In this document: piece by piece, positions 34,776 through 44,487 of the stretch
Position numbering within the stretch: position 1 is the first letter of the stretch
Layout: each line of letters begins with the position of its first letter
NCBI RefSeq assembly: GCF_002163585.1
Contig: NZ_CP015579.1
Span: 1,364,001 to 1,428,000 of the forward strand
Source: Tatumella citrea
GTDB lineage: Bacteria > Pseudomonadota > Gammaproteobacteria > Enterobacterales > Enterobacteriaceae
Reading direction: 5' to 3'
DNA: 64,000 nucleotides
Notes under the pieces: generated by a model
What the model was told of the DNA's origin: nothing
Database searches by the model: none
The model's input: only the letters and a program-made list of their open reading frames with translations
Program-made: the position numbers and the translations under genes

Positions 34776-35885
34776 ATGTTCAGCCAGGGTAAAAAATGGT
34801 TACCGGCAGTTATTGCCGGGGCACTGATGGCAATTTCTGCAACCACGGTGGCAGAGCAAAAAGTCTTACATGTTTACAATTGGTCGGACTATATTGCTCC
34901 GGACACTGTCGCTAATTTTGAAAAACAGACGGGCATTAAAGTCGTTTACGATGTGTTTGACTCGAACGAAGTTCTGGAAGGGAAACTGATGGCCGGCAAC
35001 ACAGGCTATGACGTAGTGGTTCCTTCTTCCAGTTTCCTGGCTCGTCAGTTGCAATCCGGGGTATTCCAGCCGCTGGATAAGAGCAAATTACCTAACTATA
35101 AAAACCTTGATCCGGAACTGATGGCAAAAATTGCTCAGCATGATCCGGGTAATAAATATGCCATTCCTTATCTGTGGGCGACGACCGGTATTGGTTACAA
35201 TATCGACAAAGTACGACAGGTCCTCGGTAAGGATGCACCGGTAGATAGCTGGGATCTGGTCCTTAACCCTGACAATCTGAAAAAACTGCAGAGTTGTGGT
35301 GTGTCGTTCCTTGATGCACCGGAAGAGATCTTTGCGACAGTACTGAACTATCTGGGTAAAGATCCTAACAGCAGCAATCCGAAAGATTATTCCGGTGCTG
35401 CGACCGATCTGTTACTCAAATTACGTCCAGGCATCCGTTATTTCCATTCTTCTCAATATATCAATGATCTGGCCAACGGTAATATCTGTGTCGCTATCGG
35501 CTGGGCAGGGGATGTACTGCAGGCGAAAAATCGCGCTGATACCGCAAAAAATGGTGTTCATCTGGCTTACAGCATACCTAAACAAGGTGCTCTGGCCTTC
35601 TTCGATACGATGGCTATTCCGAAAGATGCCAAAAATACTGAAGAAGCGTACGCATGGCTTAACTACATCATGGATCCTAAGGTCATTGCCAATATCTCTA
35701 ACAGTGTTTACTACGCAAACGGAAATAAAGCTTCATTGCCGTTGATTAATGCAGATATCCGTAATAATCCGGGGATTTTCCCGACGCCGGATGTGATGAA
35801 AAAACTTTTTGTCCTGAAAGTACAGGATCCTAAATTAGATCGTGTCCGTACCCGTGCCTGGACCCGGGTGAAAAGCGGCCAGTAA
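34776..35885 (+). CDS. potF: Putrescine-binding periplasmic protein
   Basis: PotF delivers putrescine to the PotGHI ABC importer. The 369-residue precursor starts at ATG 34776 (GGAGGAAGG upstream) with a signal peptide ending about residue 25 (TVAEQ). The mature start VLHVYNWSDYIAPDTV contains the conserved YNWSDYI ligand-site residues. Further markers are DVVVPSSSFLARQ, the WATTGIGYN stretch and IGWAGDVLQAKNRA. Length matches E. coli PotF (370). It is the first gene of potFGHI. Confidence 0.96.
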   Translation: MFSQGKKWLPAVIAGALMAISATTVAEQKVLHVYNWSDYIAPDTVANFEKQTGIKVVYDVFDSNEVLEGKLMAGNTGYDVVVPSSSFLARQLQSGVFQPLDKSKLPNYKNLDPELMAKIAQHDPGNKYAIPYLWATTGIGYNIDKVRQVLGKDAPVDSWDLVLNPDNLKKLQSCGVSFLDAPEEIFATVLNYLGKDPNSSNPKDYSGAATDLLLKLRPGIRYFHSSQYINDLANGNICVAIGWAGDVLQAKNRADTAKNGVHLAYSIPKQGALAFFDTMAIPKDAKNTEEAYAWLNYIMDPKVIANISNSVYYANGNKASLPLINADIRNNPGIFPTPDVMKKLFVLKVQDPKLDRVRTRAWTRVKSGQ

Positions 35886-35977
35886 TTTAGCTGTGTAATG
35901 AAAAACGTCAGTAAGCGCTGGGTAAATACCAGGCTTACTGACTCATTGTTCTGATTTTGCTGTCCCGGAGATATGCC

Positions 35978-37108
35978 GTGGTTAATGATATTCGCCCGCA
36001 ACCTAAAACGGCTAAGCCGCTTACCCCGTTACTTGAAATACGTAATCTCACCAAATCGTTCGACGGACAAAATGCCGTCGATGATGTCAGTCTGACCATC
36101 TATAAAGGGGAGATTTTTGCTTTGCTTGGGGCTTCCGGCTGCGGTAAATCAACCTTACTCAGAATGCTGGCAGGCTTTGAAACGCCAACCCACGGGCAGA
36201 TTATTCTGGAGGGCAAAGACCTCTCCAGCGTACCGCCTTACCAACGTCCGGTGAATATGATGTTCCAGTCTTATGCTCTGTTTCCTCATATGACCGTTGA
36301 ACAGAATATTGCCTTTGGTCTGAAGCAGGACAGGCTGCCTAAAGCCGAAATTGCTGCCCGGGTTGAAGAAATGCTGCTGCTGGTTCATATGCAGGAATAT
36401 GCCAAAAGAAAACCTCACCAACTCTCCGGTGGACAACGGCAACGGGTGGCATTGGCCCGAAGTCTGGCAAAACGACCACGGCTGTTACTGCTTGATGAGC
36501 CGATGGGGGCACTGGATAAAAAATTACGGGATCGGATGCAGCTTGAAGTTGTGGATATCCTGGAACGGGTAGGGGCCACCTGTGTCATGGTAACCCATGA
36601 TCAGGAAGAAGCCATGACGATGGCAGGTCGAATTGCCATTATGAATCGCGGTAAATTTATCCAGCTGGGTGAACCGGAAGATATCTATGAGCATCCGACC
36701 AGCCGTTACAGTGCTGAATTTATTGGTTCAGTGAATGTGTTTGAAGGTGTGCTGACAGAAAAACTGCCTGACGGCATGATTATCAGCAGCCCGGGGCTCG
36801 AGTTTCCGCTAAAAGTTGATAGTGCAGAGACCGTTGCTGAAAATGTCCCTGTCTGCGTTGCATTGCGTCCCGAGAAAGTGATGCTTTGTACAGATTTACC
36901 TGAGGACGGTTACAACATTGCCCGTGGTGAAGTGGTGCATATTGCCTATCTTGGGGACTTATCCGTTTATCACGTCCGCCTTGCCAGCGGTCAGATGCTC
37001 AGCGCTCAGCTTCAGAATGCGAACCGCTACCGGGCTGGTGCTCCGGTTTGGGGTGACCAGGTGAATTTGTGCTGGGAAACAGATAGTTGTGTGGTTTTAA
37101 CCGCCTGA
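35978..37108 (+). CDS. potG: Putrescine ABC transporter ATP-binding protein
   Basis: The start is GTG 35978, with GGAGA 6 nt upstream; residues VNDIRPQPKTAK align with the E. coli PotG start. The 376-residue protein has Walker A GASGCGKS, the Q-loop FQSYALFPHM, the signature LSGGQRQRVALARSLA, Walker B LLLLDEP, and a C-terminal TOBE domain (about 290-375). It energises putrescine import. Confidence 0.95.
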   Translation: MVNDIRPQPKTAKPLTPLLEIRNLTKSFDGQNAVDDVSLTIYKGEIFALLGASGCGKSTLLRMLAGFETPTHGQIILEGKDLSSVPPYQRPVNMMFQSYALFPHMTVEQNIAFGLKQDRLPKAEIAARVEEMLLLVHMQEYAKRKPHQLSGGQRQRVALARSLAKRPRLLLLDEPMGALDKKLRDRMQLEVVDILERVGATCVMVTHDQEEAMTMAGRIAIMNRGKFIQLGEPEDIYEHPTSRYSAEFIGSVNVFEGVLTEKLPDGMIISSPGLEFPLKVDSAETVAENVPVCVALRPEKVMLCTDLPEDGYNIARGEVVHIAYLGDLSVYHVRLASGQMLSAQLQNANRYRAGAPVWGDQVNLCWETDSCVVLTA

Positions 37109-37118
37109 GGAGGATGTG

Positions 37119-38081
37119 ATGACTGAACTGTTTCGTCCGGAACAGGACAAGCCTTTGGTGGCGGATAAAATAATGCCCCGACTTATAGAACGTTTGCAAA
37201 TGAAACATGGCCGTAAGCTGGTGATCCTTATTCCTGCCTTGTGGCTGGTGGTGTTTTTTTTACTGCCGTTTCTGATAGTCCTGAAGATTAGTTTTGCTGA
37301 TATTGCCAGGGCTATTCCACCGTATACAGAACTGCTGAGCTGGGCAGACTCTCAACTGAGTTTTGTTCTGGATCTGGGTAACTACCTACAGTTAACCGAC
37401 GACCCGTTGTATCTTGATGCTTATCTGCAATCACTCAGGACAGCGGCTATCTCAACGGTAATTTGCCTGTTTATTGCTTATCCTTTGGCCTGGGCAGTGG
37501 CCCATAGTAAACCGGCAACCCGAAATATCCTGTTATTACTGGTGGTATTACCATCATGGGTCTCTTTCCTGGTCAGAGTTTATGCCTGGATGGGACTGTT
37601 AAACAATAACGGTATTCTTAACCGTTTCCTGTTGTGGCTGGGAGTCATCGACCATCCACTGGTCATTTTGTATACCAATGTCGCCGTGTATATCGGAATC
37701 GTTTATTGCTACCTGCCATTTATGGTATTGCCAATTTACACCGCATTAACGCGCATTGATTACTCGCTGGTTGAAGCCTCCCAGGATTTGGGTGCGAGGC
37801 CGATAAGGACATTTTTCAGCGTTATTGTTCCGCTAACCCGCGGCGGTATTATCGCCGGTTCGATGCTGGTATTTATTCCGGCGGTGGGTGAGTACGTTAT
37901 TCCTGAACTGCTGGGAGGGCCGGACAGCATCATGATTGGCCGGATTTTGTGGCAGGAGTTTTTCAACAACCACGACTGGCCGGTCGCATCCGCACTGGCA
38001 GTGATTATATTACTGATTCTGATACTGCCTATTATCTGGTTCCATAAGCAGCAAAATAAACAATCGGGAGCTGAACGATGA
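37119..38081 (+). CDS. potH: Putrescine ABC transporter permease PotH
   Basis: The 320-residue membrane protein has six predicted helices and the EAA loop (YSLVEASQDLGARPIRTFF) that docks with PotG. ATG 37119 is preferred over the in-frame GTG three bases earlier; GAGGAGG lies just upstream. It starts 10 nt after potG. Confidence 0.95.
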   Translation: MTELFRPEQDKPLVADKIMPRLIERLQMKHGRKLVILIPALWLVVFFLLPFLIVLKISFADIARAIPPYTELLSWADSQLSFVLDLGNYLQLTDDPLYLDAYLQSLRTAAISTVICLFIAYPLAWAVAHSKPATRNILLLLVVLPSWVSFLVRVYAWMGLLNNNGILNRFLLWLGVIDHPLVILYTNVAVYIGIVYCYLPFMVLPIYTALTRIDYSLVEASQDLGARPIRTFFSVIVPLTRGGIIAGSMLVFIPAVGEYVIPELLGGPDSIMIGRILWQEFFNNHDWPVASALAVIILLILILPIIWFHKQQNKQSGAER

Positions 38082-38929
38082 ATGCATTACCGGTATCACG
38101 TTCGCCATGGCGGATTATTATTCTGCTGCTGTGTTTCACGTTTTTGTATGCACCGATGTTGTTGCTGGTGGTTTATTCGTTTAACAGCTCAGCGCTGGTG
38201 ACTGTCTGGGACCATTTCTCTGTCCGCTGGTACGGGCAGTTGTTCCAGGACAGCGCCATGATAGATGCTGTGGTGCTTAGCTTATCGATTGCAGCAATGG
38301 CGGCCTGTATGGCCGTGGTGCTGGGCACGCTGGCAGCATTTACTATTGTCAGATTTGGCCGGTTTCGCGGTAATAAAAGTTTTGCATTTATGCTGACTGC
38401 ACCATTGGTTATGCCGGATGTGATCACCGGTCTATCGTTACTGCTATTATTTGTGGCGATGGCAAAAGCATTTGGCTGGCCGGCTGACAGAGGGGCGCTG
38501 ACTATCTGGATGGCACATGTTACTTTCTGTACGGCTTATGTGTCAGTAGTGATTAATGCCCGGTTACGCGAGCTGGATCGCTCTTTCGAAGAGGCGGCAC
38601 TCGATCTGGGGGCGGGGCCTGTTAAAGTGTTTTTTGTCATTACCCTGCCAATGATATTGCCAGCGGTGGTGACCGGCTGGTTACTGGCATTTACCCTGTC
38701 ACTGGATGATTTGGTGATTTCCAGCTTTGTAACGGGGCCCGGAGCGACAACCCTGCCAATGGCTATCTTTGCGGCAGTGCGGCGCGGCGTTAATCCGGAA
38801 ATTAATGCACTGGCATCGTTAATATTATTTATTGTGGGGCTGGTCGGGTTTATCGCCTGGCGGCTGATGGCTCAGGAAGAGAAAAAGCGGATTCGGGATG
38901 GCCACAACGCGCGTCGTGAGACTTCCTGA
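38078..38929 (+). CDS. potI: Putrescine ABC transporter permease PotI
   Basis: The 283-residue permease overlaps potH by 4 nt (ATGA). It has six hydrophobic segments and the EAA loop (RSFEEAALDLGAGPVKVFF). It is the last of the transport genes. Confidence 0.95.
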   Translation: MNALPVSRSPWRIIILLLCFTFLYAPMLLLVVYSFNSSALVTVWDHFSVRWYGQLFQDSAMIDAVVLSLSIAAMAACMAVVLGTLAAFTIVRFGRFRGNKSFAFMLTAPLVMPDVITGLSLLLLFVAMAKAFGWPADRGALTIWMAHVTFCTAYVSVVINARLRELDRSFEEAALDLGAGPVKVFFVITLPMILPAVVTGWLLAFTLSLDDLVISSFVTGPGATTLPMAIFAAVRRGVNPEINALASLILFIVGLVGFIAWRLMAQEEKKRIRDGHNARRETS

Positions 38930-38973
38930 CCGCCAGAACCGGAAAGGGCAGTAACATACAGGAGATGCACCCG

Positions 38974-39438
38974 ATGCCAGGGAGACCGAACAAGGCACAA
39001 AATGCTTTACCGGCACCGGTGATTACCGCGGTGCTGGCGATAATTTTAACGCGGTTGTTTAATCTGCTGATGTTCATTCAGCAGCCTGAAGGTGTACCGC
39101 GTGATGGTGTATTTGAAGAGCTTAGTAGTCTGCCGGGATATATATTGCTGTTCAGTGTCCTGATGGTTCTGTTAATTACTGAATTGTTAAGTGCCGGGCT
39201 ATTGTTGTCAGGCCGCCGTAGTGGCAGGAGTATTTTTACCGCCTGCCAGTGTCTGGTGTTGCTGATAGCCGGAATAATATTTGGCTGGCACGGTCTGGAG
39301 ATTGCTGAGGGGGTGGATGTGGCTGATATCAGTCAGTTGCGTAACCATCTGCTGTTGCAGAAAATTCCGGATATGGTGATTTTACTGATGCTCTATCTGC
39401 CGGCCAGCAGCCGGCATTACTTCCGTCGTAAACCGTGA
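38974..39438 (+). CDS. ybjO: YbjO, DUF2593 inner-membrane protein
   Basis: The 154-residue protein has about four hydrophobic segments. It ends in LLLQKIPDMVILLMLYLPAS followed by SRHYF, matching the conserved end of E. coli YbjO (LMLQKLPDMLILMLLFVPS). Start 38974 is chosen because GGAG lies 9 nt upstream; the ATG at 38965 directly abuts that element. It follows potI by 44 bp as in E. coli. Function unknown. Confidence 0.85.
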   Translation: MPGRPNKAQNALPAPVITAVLAIILTRLFNLLMFIQQPEGVPRDGVFEELSSLPGYILLFSVLMVLLITELLSAGLLLSGRRSGRSIFTACQCLVLLIAGIIFGWHGLEIAEGVDVADISQLRNHLLLQKIPDMVILLMLYLPASSRHYFRRKP

Positions 39439-39439
39439 T

Positions 39440-39456
39440 AGCCGGTCATTCCGGCT
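39440..39456 (+). terminator. Short hairpin after ybjO
   Basis: AGCCGG pairs with CCGGCT around TCATT, directly after the ybjO stop. Short, no T-run. Confidence 0.3.
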
Positions 39457-39500
39457 ACAGTTTATCCGCGAAGCCGTCACCAGGGTGCCGGGTGAGTTTC

Positions 39501-39527
39501 GCGGGCAGGGAAGGATACTCTGCCCGC
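39501..39527 (-). terminator. Hairpin after artM
   Basis: GCGGGCAG (39501-39508) pairs with CTGCCCGC (39520-39527) around 11 nt, 6 bp beyond the artM stop. No clear T-run. Confidence 0.45.
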
Positions 39528-39533
39528 AACTGG

Positions 39534-40202
39534 TTAGTTCCGGCGTTCAAAACGTAGTGCATAGTGCTCCACACCACGTAATAACAGTGTCAGCAGACCG
39601 TTGATACACAGATAAATAATCCCTGCCGCAACAAATACTGTCACGTCATAGCTTCTGCCAAATAGCAGCTGGCCCTGTCCCATCACGTCCATCAGGGTAA
39701 TGGTGTAAGCCAGAGAGGTGCTCTTAAAAATCAAAATCACTTCGTTTGAATAAGCGGAGAGGGCGCGTTTAAATGCGAAGGGCAATAAAATACGCAGCGT
39801 CTGTCCTTTACTCATCCCCAGAGCTGCACAGGATTGCCATTGTCCGGGGGCAATCGCTTTTACCGCACCATAGAATAGCTGGGTGGTATAGGCTGCGCTG
39901 TTTAGCGACAATGCTACGATGGCGCATAACCACGGCTGTGAGAGCAATGACCATAAATGCGGATAGTGTTGTAACTGTGGAAACTGACCCGGCCCGTAAT
40001 AAATCAGGAAGATCTGCACCAGCAGTGGAGTGCCGGTAAACAGCGTGATGTATATTTTAACCGCTCTGCCAGCCAGTGGCTTTTTCAGTGCCAGGATCAG
40101 CGTAAAAATGACGGCCAGAATCAGGGCAATCACGATGGATGACAGAGTCAGAAACAGGCTGACAGGCAGGCCTTTCAGCAACTGAGGAAAATACTCAGCC
40201 AT
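39534..40202 (-). CDS. artM: Arginine ABC transporter permease ArtM
   Basis: The 222-residue HisM-type permease has about five helices and the EAA-like loop (SCAALGMSKGQTLRILLPFA). It overlaps artQ by 1 nt (TGATG). It is last in the artPIQM operon and forms the channel with ArtQ. Confidence 0.94.
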   Translation of the reverse strand: MAEYFPQLLKGLPVSLFLTLSSIVIALILAVIFTLILALKKPLAGRAVKIYITLFTGTPLLVQIFLIYYGPGQFPQLQHYPHLWSLLSQPWLCAIVALSLNSAAYTTQLFYGAVKAIAPGQWQSCAALGMSKGQTLRILLPFAFKRALSAYSNEVILIFKSTSLAYTITLMDVMGQGQLLFGRSYDVTVFVAAGIIYLCINGLLTLLLRGVEHYALRFERRN

Positions 40203-40918
40203 CAGGCATTCTCCTGTTCAAACCGGGTAGCACGAAGCTCCACCCGCCGTAAAATAAACTGGCTGACTAAGGTCACCAGCAGGTAAACCGCTGCGGCAAT
40301 TAAATACCATGTAAAAGGCTGCTGGGTGCGGATAGCAATACTTTTGGTTTGCAGCATCAGGTCGTTGACACTGATTAGTGACACCAGTGCAGTATCTTTC
40401 AACAGTACCAGCCACTGATTTCCTAGCCCCGGCAGGGCATGGCGCCACATTTGTGGCAGAATCAGGCGACGGAAAATGGTGAATTTCTTCATTCCCAGGG
40501 CTTGCCCTGATTCCCACTGGCCACCGGGCACCGCTTTCAATGCACCGCGCAGCGTCTGGGAAGCATAGGATGAATATAACAATGCTAATGCAATGACCCC
40601 GCAAAGAAACGGGCTGACATTGAAATCGCTGATAGTCATCTGGACATGAAACCGGGTGAATCCTAACGAGATATCAAAACCATCAGACAGCGTCAGAAGT
40701 ACCTGTGAAGCACCAAAGTAGATCCCAAGTACCACCAGAATTTCAGGTAATCCTCGTAATACTGTCACCAGCAGGGTTCCGGGCCATGCCAGTACTTTAA
40801 AGCGCAGGGACTCCCAGCCGGCAAACAACATTGCCAGCAGCAGGCCAATCACCAGAGCACAAACGGCAAGGCCGACGGTCATCCCGGCGGCACTTGCGAT
40901 AGCAAATAAGTCAATCAT
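40202..40918 (-). CDS. artQ: Arginine ABC transporter permease ArtQ
   Basis: The 238-residue HisQ-type permease has five helices and the loop [20 protein letters not shown]. It follows artI by 6 nt. It ends with [12 protein letters not shown]; its stop overlaps the artM start. Confidence 0.94.
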   Translation of the reverse strand: MIDLFAIASAAGMTVGLAVCALVIGLLLAMLFAGWESLRFKVLAWPGTLLVTVLRGLPEILVVLGIYFGASQVLLTLSDGFDISLGFTRFHVQMTISDFNVSPFLCGVIALALLYSSYASQTLRGALKAVPGGQWESGQALGMKKFTIFRRLILPQMWRHALPGLGNQWLVLLKDTALVSLISVNDLMLQTKSIAIRTQQPFTWYLIAAAVYLLVTLVSQFILRRVELRATRFEQENA

Positions 40919-40924
40919 CAGAAA

Positions 40925-41656
40925 TTACTGCTGGAACCATTTGTGGTAAATAGTCTGATATTCACCGTCGGCTTTTACCGCGGTCAGGCCATCATTCAGA
41001 GATTTTTGCAGCGCTGTGTTGCCCTGGCGAACAGCAATACCCAGACCGGTACCAAAGTAATCTTTGTCTGTCACTTTGTTGCCTACAGCTCCCAGTTTAG
41101 GATCTTTCTTCAGCCATTCATTGACGACGGCAGTATCTCCAAACACTGCATTCAGACGGCCATTTTGCAGATCCAGCATGGCATTCTGGTAGCTGTCATA
41201 AGGCACCATCGTAATTTCAGGGTGCTTATCAGTCAGATATTTTTGGTGAGTGGTCCCGTTCTGAACACCAACACGCAAGCCCTTCAGTGCCGCAATATCA
41301 GTGAACTTACCTTTCTGAGCAATGAACAATGCTGAGTTGTCATAATAAGCCTGAGTGAACAGCACCTGTTTTTCACGATCAGGAGTAATATCCATACCCG
41401 CCATGACAGCGTCATAACGGCGGAATTTCAGTCCCGGGATCAAACTGTCAAAGGACTGATTGCTGAATACACAGGTAGCATCAATCTTTTTACAGATGGC
41501 ATTGGCAAGATCCACGTCGAAGCCCTGGATTTTGTTATCCGCGCCGATAAATTCAAACGGAGGATATGAGGCTTCGGTAGCAAAATGCAGTGTAGTGGCA
41601 GCAGAGGCACTAAGGCTGGCACCGGCCAGCAGGGCAGCTAAAATGATTTTTTTCAT
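40925..41656 (-). CDS. artI: Arginine-binding periplasmic protein ArtI
   Basis: The 243-residue precursor (E. coli 243) starts at ATG 41656, giving a signal peptide ending SASA. The mature chain LHFATEASYPPFEF opens the solute-binding fold; ligand-site elements include MAGMDITPDREKQVLFT and GVQNGTTHQKYL. A longer frame to 41803 overlaps artP. E. coli has a second binding protein, ArtJ, further on; only this one is in the window. Position in the operon favours ArtI. Confidence 0.93.
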   Translation of the reverse strand: MKKIILAALLAGASLSASAATTLHFATEASYPPFEFIGADNKIQGFDVDLANAICKKIDATCVFSNQSFDSLIPGLKFRRYDAVMAGMDITPDREKQVLFTQAYYDNSALFIAQKGKFTDIAALKGLRVGVQNGTTHQKYLTDKHPEITMVPYDSYQNAMLDLQNGRLNAVFGDTAVVNEWLKKDPKLGAVGNKVTDKDYFGTGLGIAVRQGNTALQKSLNDGLTAVKADGEYQTIYHKWFQQ

Positions 41657-41669
41657 CGTTATTATCCGG

Positions 41670-42398
41670 TTAGTGAGACAGGTAGTGTGCAAATTCAGGG
41701 GTCTGCGGCTGACTAAAATGTCCGGCATCACCCTGTTCGATAATATGACCGTTTTCCATGTATACCACGCGGCTGGCAGTTTTGCGGGCAACCTCCACTT
41801 CATGAGTAACGATTACCTGAGTAATATTAGTTCGTGATAACCCGCGGATGATATCAACCACCTGGCTGGTAATCTCCGGGTCCAGCGCAGCGGTTGGTTC
41901 ATCAAACAGCAATACCTGGGGTTCCATCATCAATGCTCTGGCAATCGCGACACGTTGCTGCTGCCCGCCAGACAGATGCAGCGGAAAACGGTTAGCAAAC
42001 GGAGTGAGTTTCAGCCTTTCAAGCAAGCCGTTAGCACGCTGGACAGCAGCATCTTTACTCAGACCCAACACTCTGCAAGGGGCCTCTGTCAGGTTCTGCA
42101 TTACTGTCAAATGTGGCCAGAGATTATACTGCTGAAAGACAATTCCGACATTGCGCCTAAGTTCACGGATATCATTTTCTGAAGGTTTATTCCGGAAATT
42201 AAACTGATTACCGGCAATAGAGAGTTCGCCGGAACGTGGCATTTCCAGTAAATTGAGTACCCGCAGGAGCGAGCTTTTACCTGCACCACTCGGACCGAGC
42301 AGTACCAGTGTTTCACCCCGGGGACAATTCAGACTAATGTCGAACAGTGCCTGGTGTTCGCCGTAAAAGCAGTTAATCCCGTTTAATTGAATACTCAT
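41670..42398 (-). CDS. artP: Arginine ABC transporter ATP-binding protein ArtP
   Basis: The 242-residue ATPase starts at ATG 42398 ([13 protein letters not shown]), the E. coli length; the frame to 42449 is not conserved. Walker [11 protein letters not shown]-loop FQQYNLWPH, signature [15 protein letters not shown], Walker [15 protein letters not shown]. First gene of artPIQM; divergent from amiD. Confidence 0.95.
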   Translation of the reverse strand: MSIQLNGINCFYGEHQALFDISLNCPRGETLVLLGPSGAGKSSLLRVLNLLEMPRSGELSIAGNQFNFRNKPSENDIRELRRNVGIVFQQYNLWPHLTVMQNLTEAPCRVLGLSKDAAVQRANGLLERLKLTPFANRFPLHLSGGQQQRVAIARALMMEPQVLLFDEPTAALDPEITSQVVDIIRGLSRTNITQVIVTHEVEVARKTASRVVYMENGHIIEQGDAGHFSQPQTPEFAHYLSH

Positions 42399-42575
42399 GC
42401 GCAAAAATTGAATAGTGGTAAAGTGGTCAGATAGTAACGTTGCCAGCATAGTTATGCAATTCCACTGGCTGAAAATTATTTTAATGCCTTATGTGGTCAG
42501 AACTGCAGCAGAATGTGTTGTGGTGCGTGATGTAGTCAGATATAACAGGCCCCGGAGTCAGAGGCAGGAAACAAA

Positions 42576-43400
42576 ATGAAACGAAGTTGGCTGGTAATGG
42601 CCATGCTGCTGAGCGGCTGTCAGGCCCCCGGAATCAAACAATATCCCGGTTATTCGGTGGATTATCACCACCAGGCCAGTGGTCAGGAACCACGGGTGCA
42701 GATGATTGTTATTCATTATACCGCCGAAAATAATCCGGATTCATTGCATATTCTCACCACTGAGAAAGTCAGTGCTCATTATCTTATTCCTGATCCGACA
42801 AAACCCGCAGCCGGCCGTGCAGACATTGAACAGCTGGTTCCTGAATCTCAGGTGGCATGGCATGCGGGGCAGAGTAGCTGGCAGGGAGTCACTCATCTGA
42901 ATAACATTTCGGTCGGTATAGAACTGGTGAACCGGGGATATTATCGTACGTCCTATGGTTATCGTTGTGATGTTTACCCCGCCAGGCAAATTGCGGTACT
43001 CACAAAATTACTGCGGGATATCGTCACCCGTTATCACATTCGCCCGCAGAATATTGTTGGCCACAGCGACATTGCACCATTGCGAAAGCAGGACCCGGGC
43101 CCATGTTTCCCGTGGCAGACTCTGGCACAGGAAGGGCTGGGAGCATGGCCTGACCCACAAACGGTGGCATCCCTGATAGCCGGCCGGCCACCTCTGCAAG
43201 CCTCAAATCCGACTGTTCTGATGGGGCTGTTGCGTCAGTACGGATACGGTTTTGACGACTCAGAGTCTGAACCACAACAGCAAACAGTAATTAAAGCTTT
43301 TCAGATGCATTTCAGACCGTGGCTGGTCAGCGGCAAAGCCGATGTGCAAACCGAGGCTATTGCCCGGGCATTACTGGAAAAGTATGGCTCACCGCACTAA
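42576..43400 (+). CDS. amiD: N-acetylmuramoyl-L-alanine amidase AmiD (lipoprotein)
   Basis: AmiD is a zinc amidase_2 family enzyme that cleaves the MurNAc-L-Ala bond in muropeptides, including anhydro forms. The 274-residue protein has a lipoprotein signal with lipobox LLSGC (Cys15). Zinc ligands are His in IVIHYTA (about 47) and those in VGHSDIAPLRKQDPGPCFPW. A peptidoglycan-binding helical domain forms the C-terminus (VLMGLLRQYGYG, VIKAFQMHFRP). AGGAA precedes the ATG. It is convergent with ltaE. Confidence 0.95.
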   Translation: MKRSWLVMAMLLSGCQAPGIKQYPGYSVDYHHQASGQEPRVQMIVIHYTAENNPDSLHILTTEKVSAHYLIPDPTKPAAGRADIEQLVPESQVAWHAGQSSWQGVTHLNNISVGIELVNRGYYRTSYGYRCDVYPARQIAVLTKLLRDIVTRYHIRPQNIVGHSDIAPLRKQDPGPCFPWQTLAQEGLGAWPDPQTVASLIAGRPPLQASNPTVLMGLLRQYGYGFDDSESEPQQQTVIKAFQMHFRPWLVSGKADVQTEAIARALLEKYGSPH

Positions 43401-43420
43401 CGCGGCGGCAAGCCGAAAGA

Positions 43421-44422
43421 TTATTGCTGTAAAAAGGCTTTCCAGACACTGATGACTTGCTGCAATGCATGGCGGTCAGCATCAATATGAGTAACCAACC
43501 GGGTCCGCGTTGAGAAGCTGATACGGATATTGTGCTGATCCATCCACTGTTGCAGCGGGGCAACCTGTTTTTCTGCCAGGCGAATAAACAACATATTCGT
43601 ATGCTGACATTCTACATCAACACCAAGCTCCGCTAACTCCTGTGCCAGCCAGCGGGCATTTTCGTGGTCTTCTGCCAGACGTTCAACGTTATGGTCCAGC
43701 GCATAAATTCCGGCAGCGGCCAGAATTCCTGCCTGGCGCATTCCGCCCCCTGTCATTTTCCGCCAGCGATTGGCTTCATCAATAAATTCACGGCTGCCAC
43801 ACAACAAAGAACCTACCGGAGTGGCCAGCCCTTTAGATAAACAAATCGACAGGCTGTCGCAATAACGGCTTAGTGCCTCCAGAGGCTGACCGCAGGCAAC
43901 CGCTGCATTGAAAATACGAGCTCCATCGACATGCAGCCCCAACTGGTGCTGGCGTGAAAAATCAAACACCTCTTTCAGATAGGGCAATGGCAGCACTTTT
44001 CCATGATGTGTATTTTCGATGCTGATAAGCCGGGTGCGGGCAAAATGAATATCGCGGGGTTTGATAACCTTACGAATTTCCTCTAACGGCAGGGTACCGT
44101 CATCCAGTGCCATGACCGGCTGAGGCTGAATACTGCCCAGTACCGCAGCACCACCTGCTTCATATTTATAGTTGTGGGCAAGCTGACCGGCAATATATTC
44201 ATCGCCACGCTGACAATGGCTGAGCAATGCCACCAGGTTAGCCTGAGTACCGGAAGGGAAAAACAGAGCGGCCTGTTTGCCACTCAACGCGGCCGCTTTT
44301 TCCTGCAGAGCATTGACCGTAGGATCGTCACCATAGACATCATCGCCGGTGGGGGCGGCAATCATCTTACGTAACATCTCAGCACCAGGCCGGGTCACAG
44401 TATCACTTCGTAAATCAATCAC
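43421..44422 (-). CDS. ltaE: Low-specificity L-threonine aldolase
   Basis: LtaE is a PLP enzyme that splits L-threonine and L-allo-threonine to glycine and acetaldehyde. I start it at GTG 44422 ([11 protein letters not shown]), which has GGAG 6 nt upstream and gives 333 residues, the E. coli length. An in-frame ATG at 44470 adds a non-conserved 16-residue tail and has AAGGA 11 nt upstream, so the start is not settled. Motifs: [32 protein letters not shown] and the PLP lysine in [13 protein letters not shown]. It lies just downstream of poxB as in E. coli and is probably cotranscribed. Confidence 0.93.
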   Translation of the reverse strand: MIDLRSDTVTRPGAEMLRKMIAAPTGDDVYGDDPTVNALQEKAAALSGKQAALFFPSGTQANLVALLSHCQRGDEYIAGQLAHNYKYEAGGAAVLGSIQPQPVMALDDGTLPLEEIRKVIKPRDIHFARTRLISIENTHHGKVLPLPYLKEVFDFSRQHQLGLHVDGARIFNAAVACGQPLEALSRYCDSLSICLSKGLATPVGSLLCGSREFIDEANRWRKMTGGGMRQAGILAAAGIYALDHNVERLAEDHENARWLAQELAELGVDVECQHTNMLFIRLAEKQVAPLQQWMDQHNIRISFSTRTRLVTHIDADRHALQQVISVWKAFLQQ

Positions 44423-44487
44423 AGGCTGCTCCGCAGTATCAGAAAAAGAATCAGGTGAGGGTGCCGCCATGGCGGCTATATTCCTTT

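Noticed and set aside
42399..42575. ArgR boxes upstream of artP
   Set aside because: Only isolated TGAAT half-sites seen, no paired 18-bp ARG box.
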